The notes: a model not told the origin generated them from the letters alone. A stretch of 64,000 bases of DNA from Cymbidium sinense (GCA_021442155.1 CM038214.1:144742488-144806487); one strand, 5' to 3'; positions 12,530 to 25,065 are shown, counted from the stretch's first letter. Program-made: numbers and translations.

Positions 12530-13850
12530 AGTGGATAGTACCTCCATACATGAAAATGATCTAAAATCCATGGTTGAGCAAGAGGTGAAGGAAGCTTTGG
12601 CTCAAGCCTGGGGAGGATCACCAGTTTCAAAGGTTAGACCCTACCCAGAGGAATTTGATGCTATCCAGTATCCCAAGGGTTTCATGCCTCCTTCCTTCAA
12701 GAGCTTCGATGGTAGTGGGAACCCGAGGTAGCATATAGCTCACTTCAGGGCCAGTTATTGCAATGCAGGTGGCAGTGATGCTTTACTCTTTAGACTCTTT
12801 GTAAGTAGCCTAGTGGTATCACTTTTGATTGGTATGTTGAATTGTGCAATGGTTCAATAAAGACATTTGCTGAGCTAGAGCAACTCTTCATCAAGAGATT
12901 TGCTAGAGCTCAAGAAAGGGTTACTGTAGGTGATCTCGTTATAGCCCAATAGCACTCCGGTGAGTCACTTGTTGATTATATTCTCTGATGGCAAAACCTG
13001 GGTATGAAGTGTGAACCCCTGTCGAATAACATGCCAGATTCTCTTGAAGAATATCCATGGCGGTCACCTTCTTCATGCTTAAGGGCTTCACTATCAAGAC
13101 ATTTGAGAAGCTAATCAACAAGGCAACTAGTCTACAAGGAGAGGCTAAATAGCTACCTTTTCTAGATCAGTTGCCCAAGCATAAATCCCAAAAGGATTAT
13201 GAGAAGAAACCTGGAACAGTAGTAGTAGTTGACAAGAGCGACCTAGAGATCAGTTGAGACCATGACCTCTAGCCTCCACCTCCTTTGCCACCAGGGCAGC
13301 CATACCGGCCTCCACCACAGCCTCCATGGCCACATAGCCTCACCATACCACTAACAACAATGTACATATCCTGCATAGGCTTTGCTATGGTCACCTACTC
13401 TTCTAGATAAGTTAAACAAACCTTCATTTTTTTAAGAGGGAGATAATCAAGAAAATCTTTAAGAATCTCTTAAAGAAACATGATTTTAGTTACCAGCTTA
13501 GGAGACCGAAGGAAGTAGGTAAAAGTCATGATCCAAACTTTTCTTACCACCATGCTAGGCCAGTTTTGGAGGATTGCTTCACATTCAAGGCTGGCTTGAA
13601 CATAACTTCAAGGCCGCTATAGTTATCCCAAAGGAATACCTTGTGAAACAACCTTCTAGTTCCATTAGGGTAATCCTTGGGGATACAAGTGATCCTACCA
13701 AAACCAAAGAAGGTTGGAACATTTCTCTGTCTAAAATCTCTAAGAAATTAAGCCAGAAGATCAAGAATCTTTTTTTACAAGTGCCTGAGTCAGCTCAAAC
13801 CTTCAACACTAAGGAAGGTTTGCAAGTTGAACTCTAGGAAAGTGGGAGCT
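12530..13850 (+). pseudogene. Element A gag polyprotein, degenerate
   Basis: The gag core is readable as YPKGFMPPSFKSFDGSGNPR, then a stop, then HIAHFRA and GGSDALLFRLF. This fits the Retrotrans_gag family of plant Ty3/gypsy elements, which forms the particle shell. Around 13,080 a readable FTIKTFEKLINKATSLQGEAK-like stretch matches the end of the gag domain, and proline-rich sequence (PPPLPPGQPYRPPPQPP) follows. The 87-codon frame at 13,574 (GWLEHNFKAAIVIPKEYLV) has a near-parallel in element B at about 41,210-41,460, so it belongs to the element. A normal CCHC knuckle could not be found. At least three stops and several frame changes interrupt it. Confidence 0.75.
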
Positions 13851-16250
13851 CAGCATGTGTGCCAGATAGCCCTTTAGCCATCGATCATGTCTAGCCTCTT
13901 CCTTGTAGCTTCCTGCGGACTTCTACCATTTTAGCTAGCTCTTATGTTTCTTCTACTAGTAGAACTCTTGTATCAATGGATAAGGGCATCAAATCCCTTA
14001 CTCCACTCACTCTACTTGACTTCTACTTTGTACCCCCAAATAATTCCAAAAAAATTAAAGAATAAAGCTGATTTGAATTACATATTTCTCTTCTAATGAG
14101 TTTGTCTTCTATTCCTAAAATAACTCTTCAAGTCTAATTAACTATAATAATTTTTTGATTTCTTTAATTTATTTACCTTCAATGACTTATAATCTGATGT
14201 TCCAATTAGAAGCATAGACTAGAAGTGTTCTGAGATGAGATCTTAGGTGGATGGTGGCTTTACACTTGAGAGATAGAATGCTTGAGTATATTTGGGAAGA
14301 GTGGAGTAGCTCCTTGGTAGATAAGATTACCCAGATGGTTTGACATAAAGAATACCTCAATACCCATTAAGATGCATTATATTTCTTATTTAAGATGAGG
14401 GAAATCTTTTGATGTATAAGAAATATCTTAGTATACTTGATTTATGAGATGCACACTATGATAAAGAGATGAGATCATGTCCACACTAGTGGGATTAACT
14501 TGTTGAATCCTCTTTACAAAGTTGCATCCTGAAACTATGGGTTCTCTGAATCTCATGAGAATCCCTTAAAGAGATGAGGTGAACATCATAGAAGCACCAC
14601 CTTGCAAAAGATTATCAAGTCACCTCTGGTTGAGGTTCTACCTTTTATTGGAGAAACAAGTTTAAGATCAGAACTTTCAAGATGCTCCATTGGTTATGCT
14701 TGTAAGAGAAATGGACTACAACATCCTTTCTCATCGAAAGTTGACATCTAAGCTGATATGATGTCATCTTATCAAAGAGATGAGAATCACTAATCAAAGC
14801 TCTCTTGATCATGAAATATGCTTATGAGATGATTGATAGGTGAGAAGACATTATCAGAAGAGATCATTCATAGATGAAAATTCAGATTAGTTTCATCATG
14901 ACATGGACATGTTTGCTCACCATGGTTCTCATGGATTGATCATCAAAATATTATGATGATCCTTACTTGAAATCATATCACACTCGAGATAGATGATGTT
15001 GAAGATTCAATGATCAAGGTCTTTAGGTTCATAGTGTTAGAGTGGGATTGGAACATGTCTACACATCATTCAAATACTTCATTCCTTTCTTTCTTGAGGA
15101 ATACATCAAATAGATCATTCCAATCAATGCAAAATCAAAAAAGATGGAAGTACCATGTCAAAGATGAAAAGAAAATGAGAATGAGGATGACTATCTTCCA
15201 AAAAACTTGGACAAATTTAAATGCAATTCAAAAGAAAATAAAATGAAGCAAAAGAAAAGATAAAGAAAATGAAAAGAAAGTCCTAGCAATTGAAGAAGAA
15301 GTGGATCATTCACATTCCACCTCATTCCATCATATGGACATGTGGCTAGAATGGCTCAACCTCCACCAGGCAGAGGCAGAGGTAGAAATATAGGCAGCTC
15401 TAGAGGTGGGAGACCCCCTAGTTGGCCTTCAACCAATAGAGGTCATATTCCAGTTCATAAGAGTACCCTTCCTATTCACATAGACTTGGAATTCAGCTCA
15501 GAAGATGAATATAATGTGATTAGTATACCAGCCAACCCCTCTCAACGGGATCCATTGGAGGTGACTTTTGATCACGAGAGAAGACCATATCTCCAAGAAA
15601 AGTAAAGTATTGAATTTGGTTTATGTGAAACTATCATTGAACCTTAGCTCACACTTACATCTCAAAGTTGAAGGTTTAGTAGTTAAGAGTCCCTAAGTCT
15701 TCCGTGACATGGAGAGAGGTTCTTTGGGTTCATCATCCTCAAGTCAGCTTGATGTTGACTTGATACTTTTAAAGAATTAATGGAATTACCTTTTGGATTT
15801 TACTCACCTTGTGTTCAAAATCTTATACATAAAGGTTTAGTTCCTCACACTTGGTCCAAGCATAGGTCAGAATACTTCGAAAAGCTATGGAACAATATAG
15901 GGAAACACAATCAAGAGCATGACTAGGATTGACATAGTGGGTCATGATGATGAAGATTATTACTAGTTGTTACCAACCATTTGGAGTGATAGTTCTTCTC
16001 ACATCCCCAACTCTTATGAGAGTGTGTGTTTAGAAACTTAGATGATCAGATGATCTCCAAGTCAAAGAGGCACCACCAAAATTTGAAGAGGAGATTCATT
16101 CAACAATGTGACAAGCTTAAAGAAATCAACCTTGGGATGAAGAAAATCTGACATACATCAGTTCATTCTGAATGAAGAAGAATGACTTAGTTAGGAGACT
16201 TAGTTTAAAGGCCTTCACATGGAGTTATGAGGAAATGCCGATTATCTCAT
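13851..16250 (+). pseudogene. Element A gag-pol linker and presumed protease region
   Basis: The start (13,915-14,060) matches element B 41,560-41,680 almost word for word. Near 14,750 a segment read as LSKR.ESLIKALL parallels LSKDEESLIKALL in element B. A 'GFN-x-QG'-like phrase near 15,000 parallels FNEQGEG of B, where the aspartic protease should lie. I cannot see a clean DTG/DSG catalytic triad. The 87-codon frame at 15,342 begins with an arginine/glycine-rich stretch (PPPGRGRGRNIGSSRGGR) and ends acidic. It looks like linker protein, not an enzyme. Confidence 0.5.
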
Positions 16251-16990
16251 AGCGGTCCACAAGCTAACAATAGATCTAATACCCTATTAAGCAAGCACCT
16301 AGGCGCATGCGATTAGAAGTTGAACAACAGGTCATTTCTGAAGTCAAGAAATTGATCGATGCTGGTTTCATCAGGGAAGAAAAATATCCTACCTGGTTGG
16401 CTAGTGTCATCCTAGTTAAGAAGAAGAATGGCCAAATTCTCATTTGAGTCAACTTTACTTAAATAAGGCATGTCCTAAGGATGAGTTTCCACTTCCTATA
16501 CCAGAATTAATCATGGATATTTCATCTCATGTATCTTCTCTTTCATGGATGGGTCATCTATAACCAAATTAGATGTCTCGAAGATGAAAGAAACACTTTT
16601 GAACCGTGAATCTTCTATTATAGGGTCATGCCTTTTCAGCCTTAAAATGTTTTACATACCAGCGGGACATGACTCAGATCTTCAATGAGCTCATCCATCA
16701 TCAGGTTGAGTGCTATGTTGATGATTTAGTAGTCAAGAGTTTAGAAAAGGAAGACCATCTCTTTAACTTGAGAGTTGTTTTCAAATGGTTAAGATAATAT
16801 AACCTCAAGATGAATCCCAAGTGTGCATTGAGTCACTTTAGGAAATTCTTGGTTTGTTTCAACATTAGAATAGAAATAGATCTAAAAGATTAAAGCTATC
16901 TTAGAAATGCCACCTCCTAAGAGTTTAACTAACTAGATCCTTTCAAGGATGGTGGCATATCTAAGATGCTTTATCTCAAACCTAGGAGAT
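16251..16990 (+). pseudogene. Element A reverse transcriptase, degenerate
   Basis: The fingers region reads EVKKLIDAGFIREEKYPTWL followed by ASVILVKKKNG, the usual opening of plant Ty3/gypsy reverse transcriptase. The catalytic YVDD box is intact at 16,714-16,725 within ECYVDDLVVKS. The thumb-side phrase YNLKMNPKCALSHFRKFL also follows the family pattern. Between these the frame is broken several times, and the segment from about 16,440 to 16,680 is shorter than expected, so part of the palm is lost or out of frame. It would have copied element RNA into DNA in the cytoplasmic particle. Confidence 0.85.
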
Positions 16991-16999
16991 GCAAGCCAT

Positions 17000-17340
17000 T
17001 ATTATAACTTGTCAAAAGGATGCCAAGTTCAAGTGGGATGATAAGTGCTAGCATGCCTTCGAAGACATCAAAGAGTACTTGGTGAAGCCGCCAGTTCTAG
17101 CAGCCCCTATCCGGGTAGGCCACTGATCCTTTATACTACTGCATTGGATGACTCTCTCGGCACTCTGTTGGCCCAAGCCAATGATGAAGGGAAAGAGAGC
17201 GCACTCTACTACCTCGATCATCTGATCCCACTGAAGCAAACTATCCACCTATTGAGAAACATTGTAGCTTTGATCTTTGCATATCAAAAGCTGACAATAC
17301 ATGCTTTCTCATAAGGTGAACTTGATCTCTCTCAAACCAA
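17000..17340 (+). pseudogene. Element A RNase H domain, degenerate
   Basis: The opening KDAKFKWDDKC.HAFEDIKEYLVKPPVL, broken once by a stop, is the standard junction between reverse transcriptase and RNase H in plant Ty3/gypsy elements. The 89-codon frame at 17,045 then gives PLILYTTALDDSLGTLLAQ and ESALYYL, the first RNase H strands. RNase H removes the RNA from the RNA/DNA hybrid. The domain ends early and out of frame. Confidence 0.75.
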
Positions 17341-17479
17341 TCCGTACCTCATGACATGGCCAATGCTTTCGATGTTTGGCTTGGTCCATGATACTCTCAT
17401 AGTTTGATATCACATTTGTACCCCTGTGGTAAAGAGCTAGCACTATTTCTTAGCAACATACCCACTTCTTGCGATTCTC

Positions 17480-17850
17480 ACTTAGATGATCTCCCTGATG
17501 AACAAATCATGAACTTAGGGGAGGCGACAACCACCGATGGGAGATATATTTTGATGGTGCTACTTCTTTTCTTAAAGGTGAAGCACCACGATCTATTCCC
17601 AGGAAAGGCAAGGGTAGGAATAGTTCTTCTAACTCCAAACCATGATGTGATGAGATTCTCATACTATCTTTCCAATAATGAAGCGAGTATGAGGCTTTGA
17701 TTGATTAGTTAAAAGCTATTGGCTGAATTCACAAGTCTCTACAAGGTATACCATGGCGAGAGTCACCATGTAGTAGTAGATGCTTTGGAAAAACTTGCCA
17801 AAGATCTAGCATGTCGAAGATGAGTCCATTTCAAAATTGAACTCCTTGAG
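17480..17850 (+). pseudogene. Element A second RNase H-like region, degenerate
   Basis: GKARVGIVLLTPNHDVMRFSYYLSNNEAS parallels the opening of the additional RNase H of Tat-lineage elements, where a GxGxVL phrase is followed by a serine/asparagine stretch (shown here in shortened form). A VDALEKLAKDLACRR phrase near 17,780 matches the end of that domain and has a counterpart in element B (VYALAKVANKLS). A domain of this kind between the first RNase H and integrase is diagnostic for the Tat lineage. Stops interrupt it. Confidence 0.7.
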
Positions 17851-17939
17851 AGACTTCTCTTGAAGAGGAGGTTGTCATTGCCAAAATGGACAAGGAGCTA
17901 GATTGGAGGCAACCATTCATTACTTGAACGGTAAACTAC

Positions 17940-18760
17940 CTCAAGAGAAATCACAAGCCCAAATAAAAGAGCTCTTTCCTACGCTCTTGTTGATGGCACC
18001 TTGTACCGATGGTCCTTTGACCAAATGTGGTTATGTTGTTTAGACAAACACGAAGCCCGTGGCATTATAACCAATGTACATTTAGGTCTATGTGGAGCGC
18101 ATCAATCGTCGAAGATGAAGATGAAGATTAAAAGACTTGGATACTACTGGCCTTCTATGATTACAGATTGCATGGATGTAGCTAGGAGGTGGTATCAGTG
18201 TCAGGTACACGGTGTGGTCCTCCACCAACCACCCAACATTCTACACCCTACATTGGCTTCATGGCCATTTGAGTGTTGGGGTACTGACATTGTAGGTTCG
18301 ATCGATCCTCCTTCTTCCAAGGGTCATCGATTCATCTTAGTTGTTACTGACTACTTTTCCAAGTGGGCGAAAGCCATCCCACTCAGAGAAGTCACAACTC
18401 ACCATGTGCTTCAATTTTTAAGGAACCATATATCATATAGGTTTGGGTGCCTTGAATTATATCGATAATGGTATTCAAAAGCACTAAGATCAATAGCTAG
18501 CCATAAGACATGGTATAGATTGAGATACTCCACCATCTACTACTAAGTGCTAATGGTTTAGAAGCATTCAACAAAACTCTCATCAGATATTGAAGAAAAC
18601 TCTTGAAGATAAATGATAGTGGAATGAGCGGTTAGTTTGGTTGTCTGCACCATATACAGAACTCCAACTCAGTCTACCCCATTTTCCTTAATGTATGGGT
18701 CTAAAGCCATTCTTCCTTTATAAGTTCAACTCCCATCACTAAGGATAGCATTAGGTAATA
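17940..18760 (+). pseudogene. Element A integrase, degenerate
   Basis: The 155-codon frame at 18,001 is the best-preserved piece of the element. It starts in LYRWSFDQMWLCCLDKHEA. The zinc-binding region then keeps both histidines (NVHLGLCGAH) and the second cysteine, but the first cysteine of the CxxC pair reads tryptophan (RRWYQC). The catalytic core follows, with the first aspartate in WGTDIVG, then SSKGHRFILVVTDYFSKW. After a frameshift a YIDNG phrase (18,455-18,470) keeps the second aspartate. Later sequence is scrambled, and a clear catalytic glutamate could not be placed. Integrase inserts the DNA copy into the chromosome. Confidence 0.85.
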
Positions 18761-19100
18761 AAATTATAGAAAAAAGCAAAGTTAGTTAAAAGAGCTCGAA
18801 GCTTTGGAGGAGAGTCGCCTATGGGCATGCCAAAACCTCGAGTTGTACAAGGCCAAAATGATTCAAGCTCACAACAAGCTGGTCTGCCCTAGGTCTTTCT
18901 AAGTAGGAGAACTTGTGTTAGTCCTAAGGAGACCAATTGTTGCCCATCGAAAGATGGGAGGCAAGTTTGAACCCACTTGGGAAGGCCCCTATGTCATAGA
19001 GAAGGCCTACCAAGGAGGATCTTATCAGCTTATTCATTGTAAAGGGAACACTCGATGCTTCCAATTAATGGGCTCTATCTAAAGAAATATTACCCATGAA
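18761..19100 (+). pseudogene. Element A integrase C-terminus / end of pol
   Basis: Although frameshifted, this part aligns with better-preserved copies at 45,760-46,060 and 58,760-59,094. Recognisable pieces are 'aagatgggaggcaagtttgaaccc' (KMGGKFEPTWEGP in element C) and the terminal L-x-KKYYP-like phrase near 19,075. These are the usual last residues of Tat-type pol. Confidence 0.7.
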
Positions 19101-21111
19101 ATAAATCATGTTTGAAAATAATTATTAATAAAAGAACAAAAATATGATTCCATTCATTAAATCTTCTCTTATTTTGAAGTGTTGTTTGCTTGTCTTTTGA
19201 ATTCGCCATGACGTGTTTAGGGTAGGTGTAAGAGTCCCCAAGTGGCATCTTATCCCTCTTTCACAACACAAACACAATCTCTCGATGCTATTAGAATAGG
19301 TGTAAGAGAACTAGAGGCATCTATTTTGATTAGCATAACTAAGTCGGTGTGAAGAGAAGCGGCATCATCCTTTCTTAGTGGGAATTCTTGTTGTGCCATC
19401 ATGAATAATTTCATAATTCTAAGCGTGTTTTAAGGTAGGTGTAAAGTCCCCAGGCATCCTATTCCTTTTAGCACATGCAACAAAACATAAATCCTTTATC
19501 TTGAGCTATTCGATATGGGAGCAAGCCCTCTATGACACTCACTCATTAGCTATACATTCAGTCACCCGATGGTCATTTGTTGGAAGATGTGAGTCAGTGC
19601 TTTCTTCCTAACTTGATCATTGTTAACCAATGAGCACCTTGTTAATATGGTATGCTTCACTGCCTAGCCAGTAAGCTACCTCATGATTGACTTTGTTTAA
19701 GAAGATGTGAGTCCCCGTGCTTTCTTCTTGAACTAGCCATCATGTTCTAACTAGGTTGAGTATTTTTGAGGCTTAGGATAAGTCCCCTAGAGGCTCCTTT
19801 CCTCTTGACTACTTTTGAGCTAATATAAGTCCCCTAGTGGCATTCACTTTCGGTAGTCTTAGCGGATACTTTTTCAAGCGAAGAAGACTATCGCAATCAG
19901 TTCCATAGAAAGATGTGAGTCCCTGAGCTTTCTTTCTAGGCTGATTGTTGCAAACTGATGGGCACCTTAGGTTGGTTGATGTTCGCTATGCTGACAGTGA
20001 CTCACCCGGTGTGTACACCACTCTTGGCAGATATGAGTCTCCGAGATTTCTCCTTGAGTTGGACACCTATTGGATATATGACTAGCCATGTCATCTTCTC
20101 AGTGTTGGATTAAGCCCTTACCACCCCCATCCCTTTGGGCACTCTATTTGGATCAAGTCTTTTTGACCATTTAGACATTACCAGGTTACTTTTGGATTGG
20201 GAGTTCCCCTTTCCCGTAGCCACCCACGTGGTTGGAAAATTTGTTTAGCGGATGCACAAATTCTCCCTTGGTTCAATGCATAGGTCTAGGCTAATATAAG
20301 CTATTTCTCGCTTTGATCCCTCTAAAAAATAGGTCCATGATAAAAAAAACAAAATAAAATAAATAAATAAAATTAATTCACTTGTGGATTAGAATTTAAG
20401 CCCAAGGGGCCCCCCCAAGCATCTATCTTTAGGGCATTATCAACAAAACTCCTATAGAATTGCGACTACATGAGTTGAGATAAATCCTTGGTCGGTACTC
20501 ACTCCGTAGTCCCTTAGGTTGGTTCAATCTATTTTCAAGCGAGGTTGCCGGATCATTCCTTAAGACTATGACATTTTTCTAGCATGATTTGTCCCGATAG
20601 GCGCCCTAGGTGGGTTCGATTTGTTGCCCAAAGCAAGATCACCCAGTGGTCTTTTCTAGTGGAAGATGTGAGTCCCAAGCTTTCTTCACTTAAATTGATC
20701 ATTGCTTACCAAAAGGCACTCCTTTGGTTGGATAGTACTCCCATCGGTCGAGAAGCTACTCCCTTTTGGTTCAATCAAGTCTAAGCTTCTATAAGCTCCT
20801 TCTCGGTGTGACCCATTGCACCCAGAATCCATAAACAAATTTGAAAATGAAATCAATCTTGACTATCTTTGAGTTAATCTAAGTCCCCCAGCAGCATTCA
20901 CTCAATAGTCAACCTAGGTTGGGTTCAATCTTTTGCCTTTCTAATAGATTACCCTAAGCAACTGGTCCTTACTTGGAGGATGTAAGTCTACTATGCTTTC
21001 TTCTAGTACAAAGTGCTATACAAAGGCATCCCTTTGGTTGGTTAGTCCTACTATGTGCTTAGTAGACTATCCCTTTGGATTGGTAAAATAAGTTGGGTCT
21101 TGTACTCCATG
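19101..21111 (+). repeat. Element A 3' region with diverged internal modules
   Basis: There is no coding sequence. At least six modules share a core like GATGTGAGTCCC followed by GCTTTCTTC and then 'gatcattg...ggcacc' (near 19,577, 19,693, 19,911, 20,030, 20,664 and 20,979). They alternate with a second module containing 'gataagtcccctag...ggcattcact'. Equivalent modules follow pol in elements B and C. This is probably 3' untranslated region plus part of the LTR. It stops at the gap. Confidence 0.65.
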
Positions 21112-21211
21112 NNNNNNNNNNNNNNNNNNNNNNNNNNNNNNNNNNNNNNNNNNNNNNNNNNNNNNNNNNNNNNNNNNNNNNNNNNNNNNNNNNNNNNNNN
21201 NNNNNNNNNNN
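21112..21211. other. Assembly gap (100 N)
   Basis: Exactly 100 unknown bases, the conventional placeholder for a scaffold join of unknown length. The left and right parts of the window are joined only by scaffolding. Confidence 0.98.
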
Positions 21212-22046
21212 ATTTTATTTACAGTTAGTTTTTTTTTTTATTTAGGTTTTATTTTCTTAATTTAGTTTAGGTTTTTATTGATTTTATTTTAGTTTAGTTT
21301 TAATTTTTTTTATTTGTTTATTTTTTAGGTTTAGGATTAGGTTTAGGTTTTAGTTTTATGTTTTTATTTTATTTTATTTTGGTTTAAGTTTTATTTATTA
21401 ATTTTCTTTTTGGGTTTTTTTAGTTTAGGATTAGGTTTTTAGCTTTTTCAATTTTTTGGTTTAGGGTTTAGGTTTTACGTTTTTATTTTAGGTTTACTTT
21501 TAGGTTTTATTTTTTAGTTTCGGTTTGGGATTATTTTAATTTATTTTATTTTATTTAGTTTAGGGTTTAGGTTTAGGTTTTATTTATTTTAGTTTAGTTT
21601 ATCTTAGTTTAGTTTTAGGTGTATTTTATTTAATTTATTTTATTTTTAGTTTTGGGTTTGAGTTTTATTTTTTATTTATTTTTAGGTTTATTTTTTAGAT
21701 TTAGGTTTTTATTTAGTTTTAATTTTATTTTATTTTAGATTTATTTTATTTTTATTTTACAGTTAGTTTTTATTTTATTTAGATTTTTATTCTTAAGTTT
21801 ATTTTATATTTTAGTTTAGTTTAGGTTTTCATTTATTTTATTTTAGTTTCTTGTAATTTTTTTATTTTATTTAATTTTTAGGTTTAGGTTTACATTTTAG
21901 TTTAGGTTTTTATTTTATTTTATTTGATGTGGGTTTAGGTTTATTTATTTATTTTATTTTTAGGTATTATTTACTTTAGGTTTAGGTTTTTAGGTTGTTA
22001 GGGCTTAGGATTATGAGTTTAAGGTTTAGGGTTTTAAGATTTAGGG
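21212..22046 (+). repeat. Degenerate telomere-like satellite
   Basis: TTTAGG, TTTTA, TTTAGTTTAGG and TTTATTTT variants dominate, all with the G-rich strand on +. Purer TTTAGGG appears near the right end. The stretch is nearly the same, in the order of variants, as 23,440-24,240. Confidence 0.9.
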
Positions 22047-22620
22047 TTTTTTTTTTTTGGGAAAGTATTTATTAGTCCTTAGGGGATAAACTCCATAACT
22101 AGTTGAGTAAATCCCTATCTAGTAACCAAAAGAAAACAATATCAAAAATTTGATTTAAATAAGCCAATGGATGATTAGGGGCCAATGCTCTTGGATGGGA
22201 GAATGCATGACACTCTGGAGCAAACCTACAAGAGGAAGAGAAGCACACTGCAGAATATAGAAAGAAGTTAGAGTAGTTAATATCTGAGACAAAATTGCAT
22301 AATGAGAATGATAGTAAGAGTTGTGATAGAAGGTCACACTAAGTTGGGATGCAAATATGAGCATCGGACTTTATGAAGGGTTACATCACAATTACCAAAC
22401 CAAAGGGTAAATCATACGACCATCATTAACAAACTGTTGCATCCATTTGATAAAAGTCTTGATATCCTTACAATATATAATCAAATCTGGTAGATAGAGA
22501 ATAAGTCGAATGAGAAAGGTTCCCATCCGGAAATAATATAAGACACCATGTCAATGAATGCCCAGCACCAATACAAGAAGTTCATCATATTCAACAATAG
22601 GCAACAAGCTCACTATATAG
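22047..22620 (-). mobile_element. 5'-truncated LINE 3' end, copy 1
   Basis: On the minus strand this is a LINE 3' untranslated end closed by a 12-base poly(A), seen as the T run at 22,047-22,058. It matches the fragment at 24,370-25,065 along its whole length and shares that fragment's 5' breakpoint ('cactatat' then 'tttaggcatta'). The two are therefore one insertion later duplicated with its flanks. This copy has many more small deletions. Confidence 0.75.
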
Positions 22621-24369
22621 TTTAGGCATTAGGGTTTAGGGTTTATGGTTTAAGGTTAGTTTAGGGTTTAGAGTTTACAATTTTCAATTTTATGTTTAGT
22701 TTAGGGTTTAGGGTAAGGGTTAGGGTTTAGGGTTTAGGGTTTAGGATTTAGGGTTTAGGGTTAGTTTAGGGTTTTTAAGATTTAGGGTTTAGGGTTTAGG
22801 GTTGTAGGTTTAGGGTTCAAGGTTTAGGGTTAGTTTTAGGTTTTAGAGTTTCGTGTTTAGGGTTTAGGATTTAGGGTTTAGGTTTAGGGTTTTTTTAATA
22901 GGTTTACCTGTAGGTTTTGTTTTTTTAGTTTATTTAGTTTATTTTTTATTTATTTTAGTTTATTTTATTTTAAATTTTTTTTTTTATTTTTACTTAATTT
23001 ATTTAGGATTATTATCTTTAGTTTAGGTTTTAGTTTACTTTAGGTTTAGGTTTATTTTTATTTTATTTTTTTTAGGTTTAGGTTTTATTTTTTATGTTTA
23101 TAGGTTTACATTTTTATTTTATTTTTTTAGGTTTAGGTATTAGATTTTTATTTTAGGTTTATTTTTAGGTATTTTTTTAGTTTAGGTTTAGGTTTATTTT
23201 TAGATTATTTTATTTTATTTAGTTTTGGTATAGCTTTAGGTTTAGATTATTTTAGGTTTAGGTTTAGGTTTTATTTATTTTAGTTTAGTTTATCTCAGTT
23301 TAGGTTTAGGCTTATTTCATTTTTATTTTAGGTTTATGATTTTTTTTAGTTTAGAGTGTAGGTTTTATTTTTAGGATTATTTCTTAGGTTTAGGGTTTAT
23401 TTTATTTTCATTTCAGGTTTAGTTTTTATTTTTTATTTATTTTTATTTTCTTAGTTTAGTTTACGTTTTTATTGATTTTATTTTAGTTTAGTTTTAATTT
23501 TATTTTTATTTTTTATTTTTTAGGGTTAGGTTTAGGTTTAGGTGTTAGTTTATGTTTTTATTTTATTTTATTTTGGTTTAGGTTTTATTTATTTATTTTC
23601 TTTTTGGGTTTTTTTAGTTTAGGATTAGGTTTTTAGCTTTTTAGGTTTTTTGGTTTAGGGTTTAGGTTTTAGGTTTTTATTTTAGGTTTATTTTTAGGTT
23701 TTATTTTTTAGTTTAGGTTTGGGATTATTTTTAGTTTATTTTATTTTATTTAGTTTAGGGTTTAGGTTTAGGTTTTATTTATTTTAGTTTAGTTTATCTT
23801 AGTTTAGTTTTAGGTGTATTTTATTTAATTTATTTTATTTTAGTTTTGGGTTTGAGTTTTATTTTTTATTTATTTTTAGGTTTATTTATAGATTTAGGTT
23901 TTTATTTAGTTTTTATTTTATTTTATTTTAGATTTATTTTATTTTTATTTTACATTTAGTTTTTATTTTATTTAGGTTTTTATTCTTAAGTTTATTTTTT
24001 TTTAGTTTAGTTTAGGTTTTCATTTATTTTATTTTAGTTTCTTGTAATTTTTTTATTTTATTTAATTTTAGTTTAGGTTTACATTTTAGTTTAGGTTTTT
24101 ATTTTATTTTATTTTATTTGATGTAGGTTTAGGTTTATTTATTTTTTTTATTTTTAAATATTATTCACTTTAGGTTTAGATTTTTAGGTTGTTAGGGCTT
24201 AGGATTCTGAGTTTAGGGTTTAGGGTTTTAGGGTTTAGGGTTTTAGGATTTAGTGTTTACGATAAGGTTTTAGGGTTTAGGATTTAATGTTTAGTGTTTT
24301 GGCTTTATGGGCGTTATGGTTTAGGTTTTAGGGTTAGCTTAAGGTTTAGGGTTAGTTTAGGGTTTAGGG
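22621..24369 (+). repeat. Telomere-like satellite, higher-order unit
   Basis: A run of fairly pure TTTAGGG (22,680-22,890) is followed by the decayed part of the unit starting near 22,900 ('ttttaataggtttac'). From 23,440 the stretch repeats the order of variants found after the gap. Confidence 0.9.
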
Positions 24370-25065
24370 TTTTTTTTTTTTTTTAGAACCCCATGTAGGG
24401 GAATTTTATTGCCATAAAAGAGGGTTACAAGGTCCTTAAAAGGGATAAACTCAGTATTACTCAAAGAGCTACAATCGACTAGAGTAAATCCTATAAGTAC
24501 AACCAAAAGCAAAAGAAAACAATAAAAGCAATCAAAAGATACAAATTGATTAACATAATAAGCCAATGGAAGATTAGGGCCAATGCTCTATAGATGGGAG
24601 AATGCATGACACTCAGCAAACCTACAAGAGGACGAGAGAAGCACACCAAGAATGTAAATAGAAAGAAGTTAGAGCTTAAGGTAATCTGAGACAAAATGAT
24701 AACTAAAAGCATAATGAGAATGATAGTAAAGAGTTGAAATATAGAAGGCTTATCCACACCAAGTTAGGCAGCAAATATGAGCATCCAGACTTGTGAAGGT
24801 TACATCATAAAGCTACTACCAAACCAAAAGGAGTGAAATCATCACGACCATCATAGCCAAGAAACTTGTATTGCATCCATTTGATAAAAGTCGATATCCT
24901 TAGTACACGCAATTATAATCAAATCAGGGTAGATAGAATCGAAAGTCTGAAAGGGGTTCCCATCCTGGAAATAAGACCCAATATAAGACACCATGTTAAT
25001 GAATGCCCAGCACCAATACAAGAAGTTCATCATATTCAGCAATTGGCAGCAAGCTCACTATATGG
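24370..25065 (-). mobile_element. 5'-truncated LINE 3' end, copy 2
   Basis: Read on minus, it ends in 'tttaaggaccttgtaaccct', 'ggcaataaaattcccctaca' and a 15-base poly(A) (T run at 24,370-24,384). This is the wording I associate with 3' ends of plant L1-type LINEs. Short frames such as the 88-codon one are untranslated-region shadows. It is more complete than copy 1. Its 5' end abuts telomere-like DNA directly. Confidence 0.8.

Larger units (their letters stand above)
10640..21111 (+). mobile_element. Degenerate Ty3/gypsy (Tat-like) retrotransposon A
   Basis: Domains run in order gag, protease/linker, reverse transcriptase, RNase H, a second RNase H-like region and integrase, then a long 3' region. 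The integrase downstream of reverse transcriptase marks Ty3/gypsy. The second RNase H before integrase and the integrase wording (WPFECWGTDIVG, SSKGHRFILVVTDYFSKW) match the plant Tat lineage, which includes the very large Ogre elements. Stops and frameshifts break every domain, so it cannot move by itself. A full element from copy D to the 3' copy would exceed 20 kb, which Ogre-type elements can reach, but neither LTR could be delimited. Confidence 0.8.
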
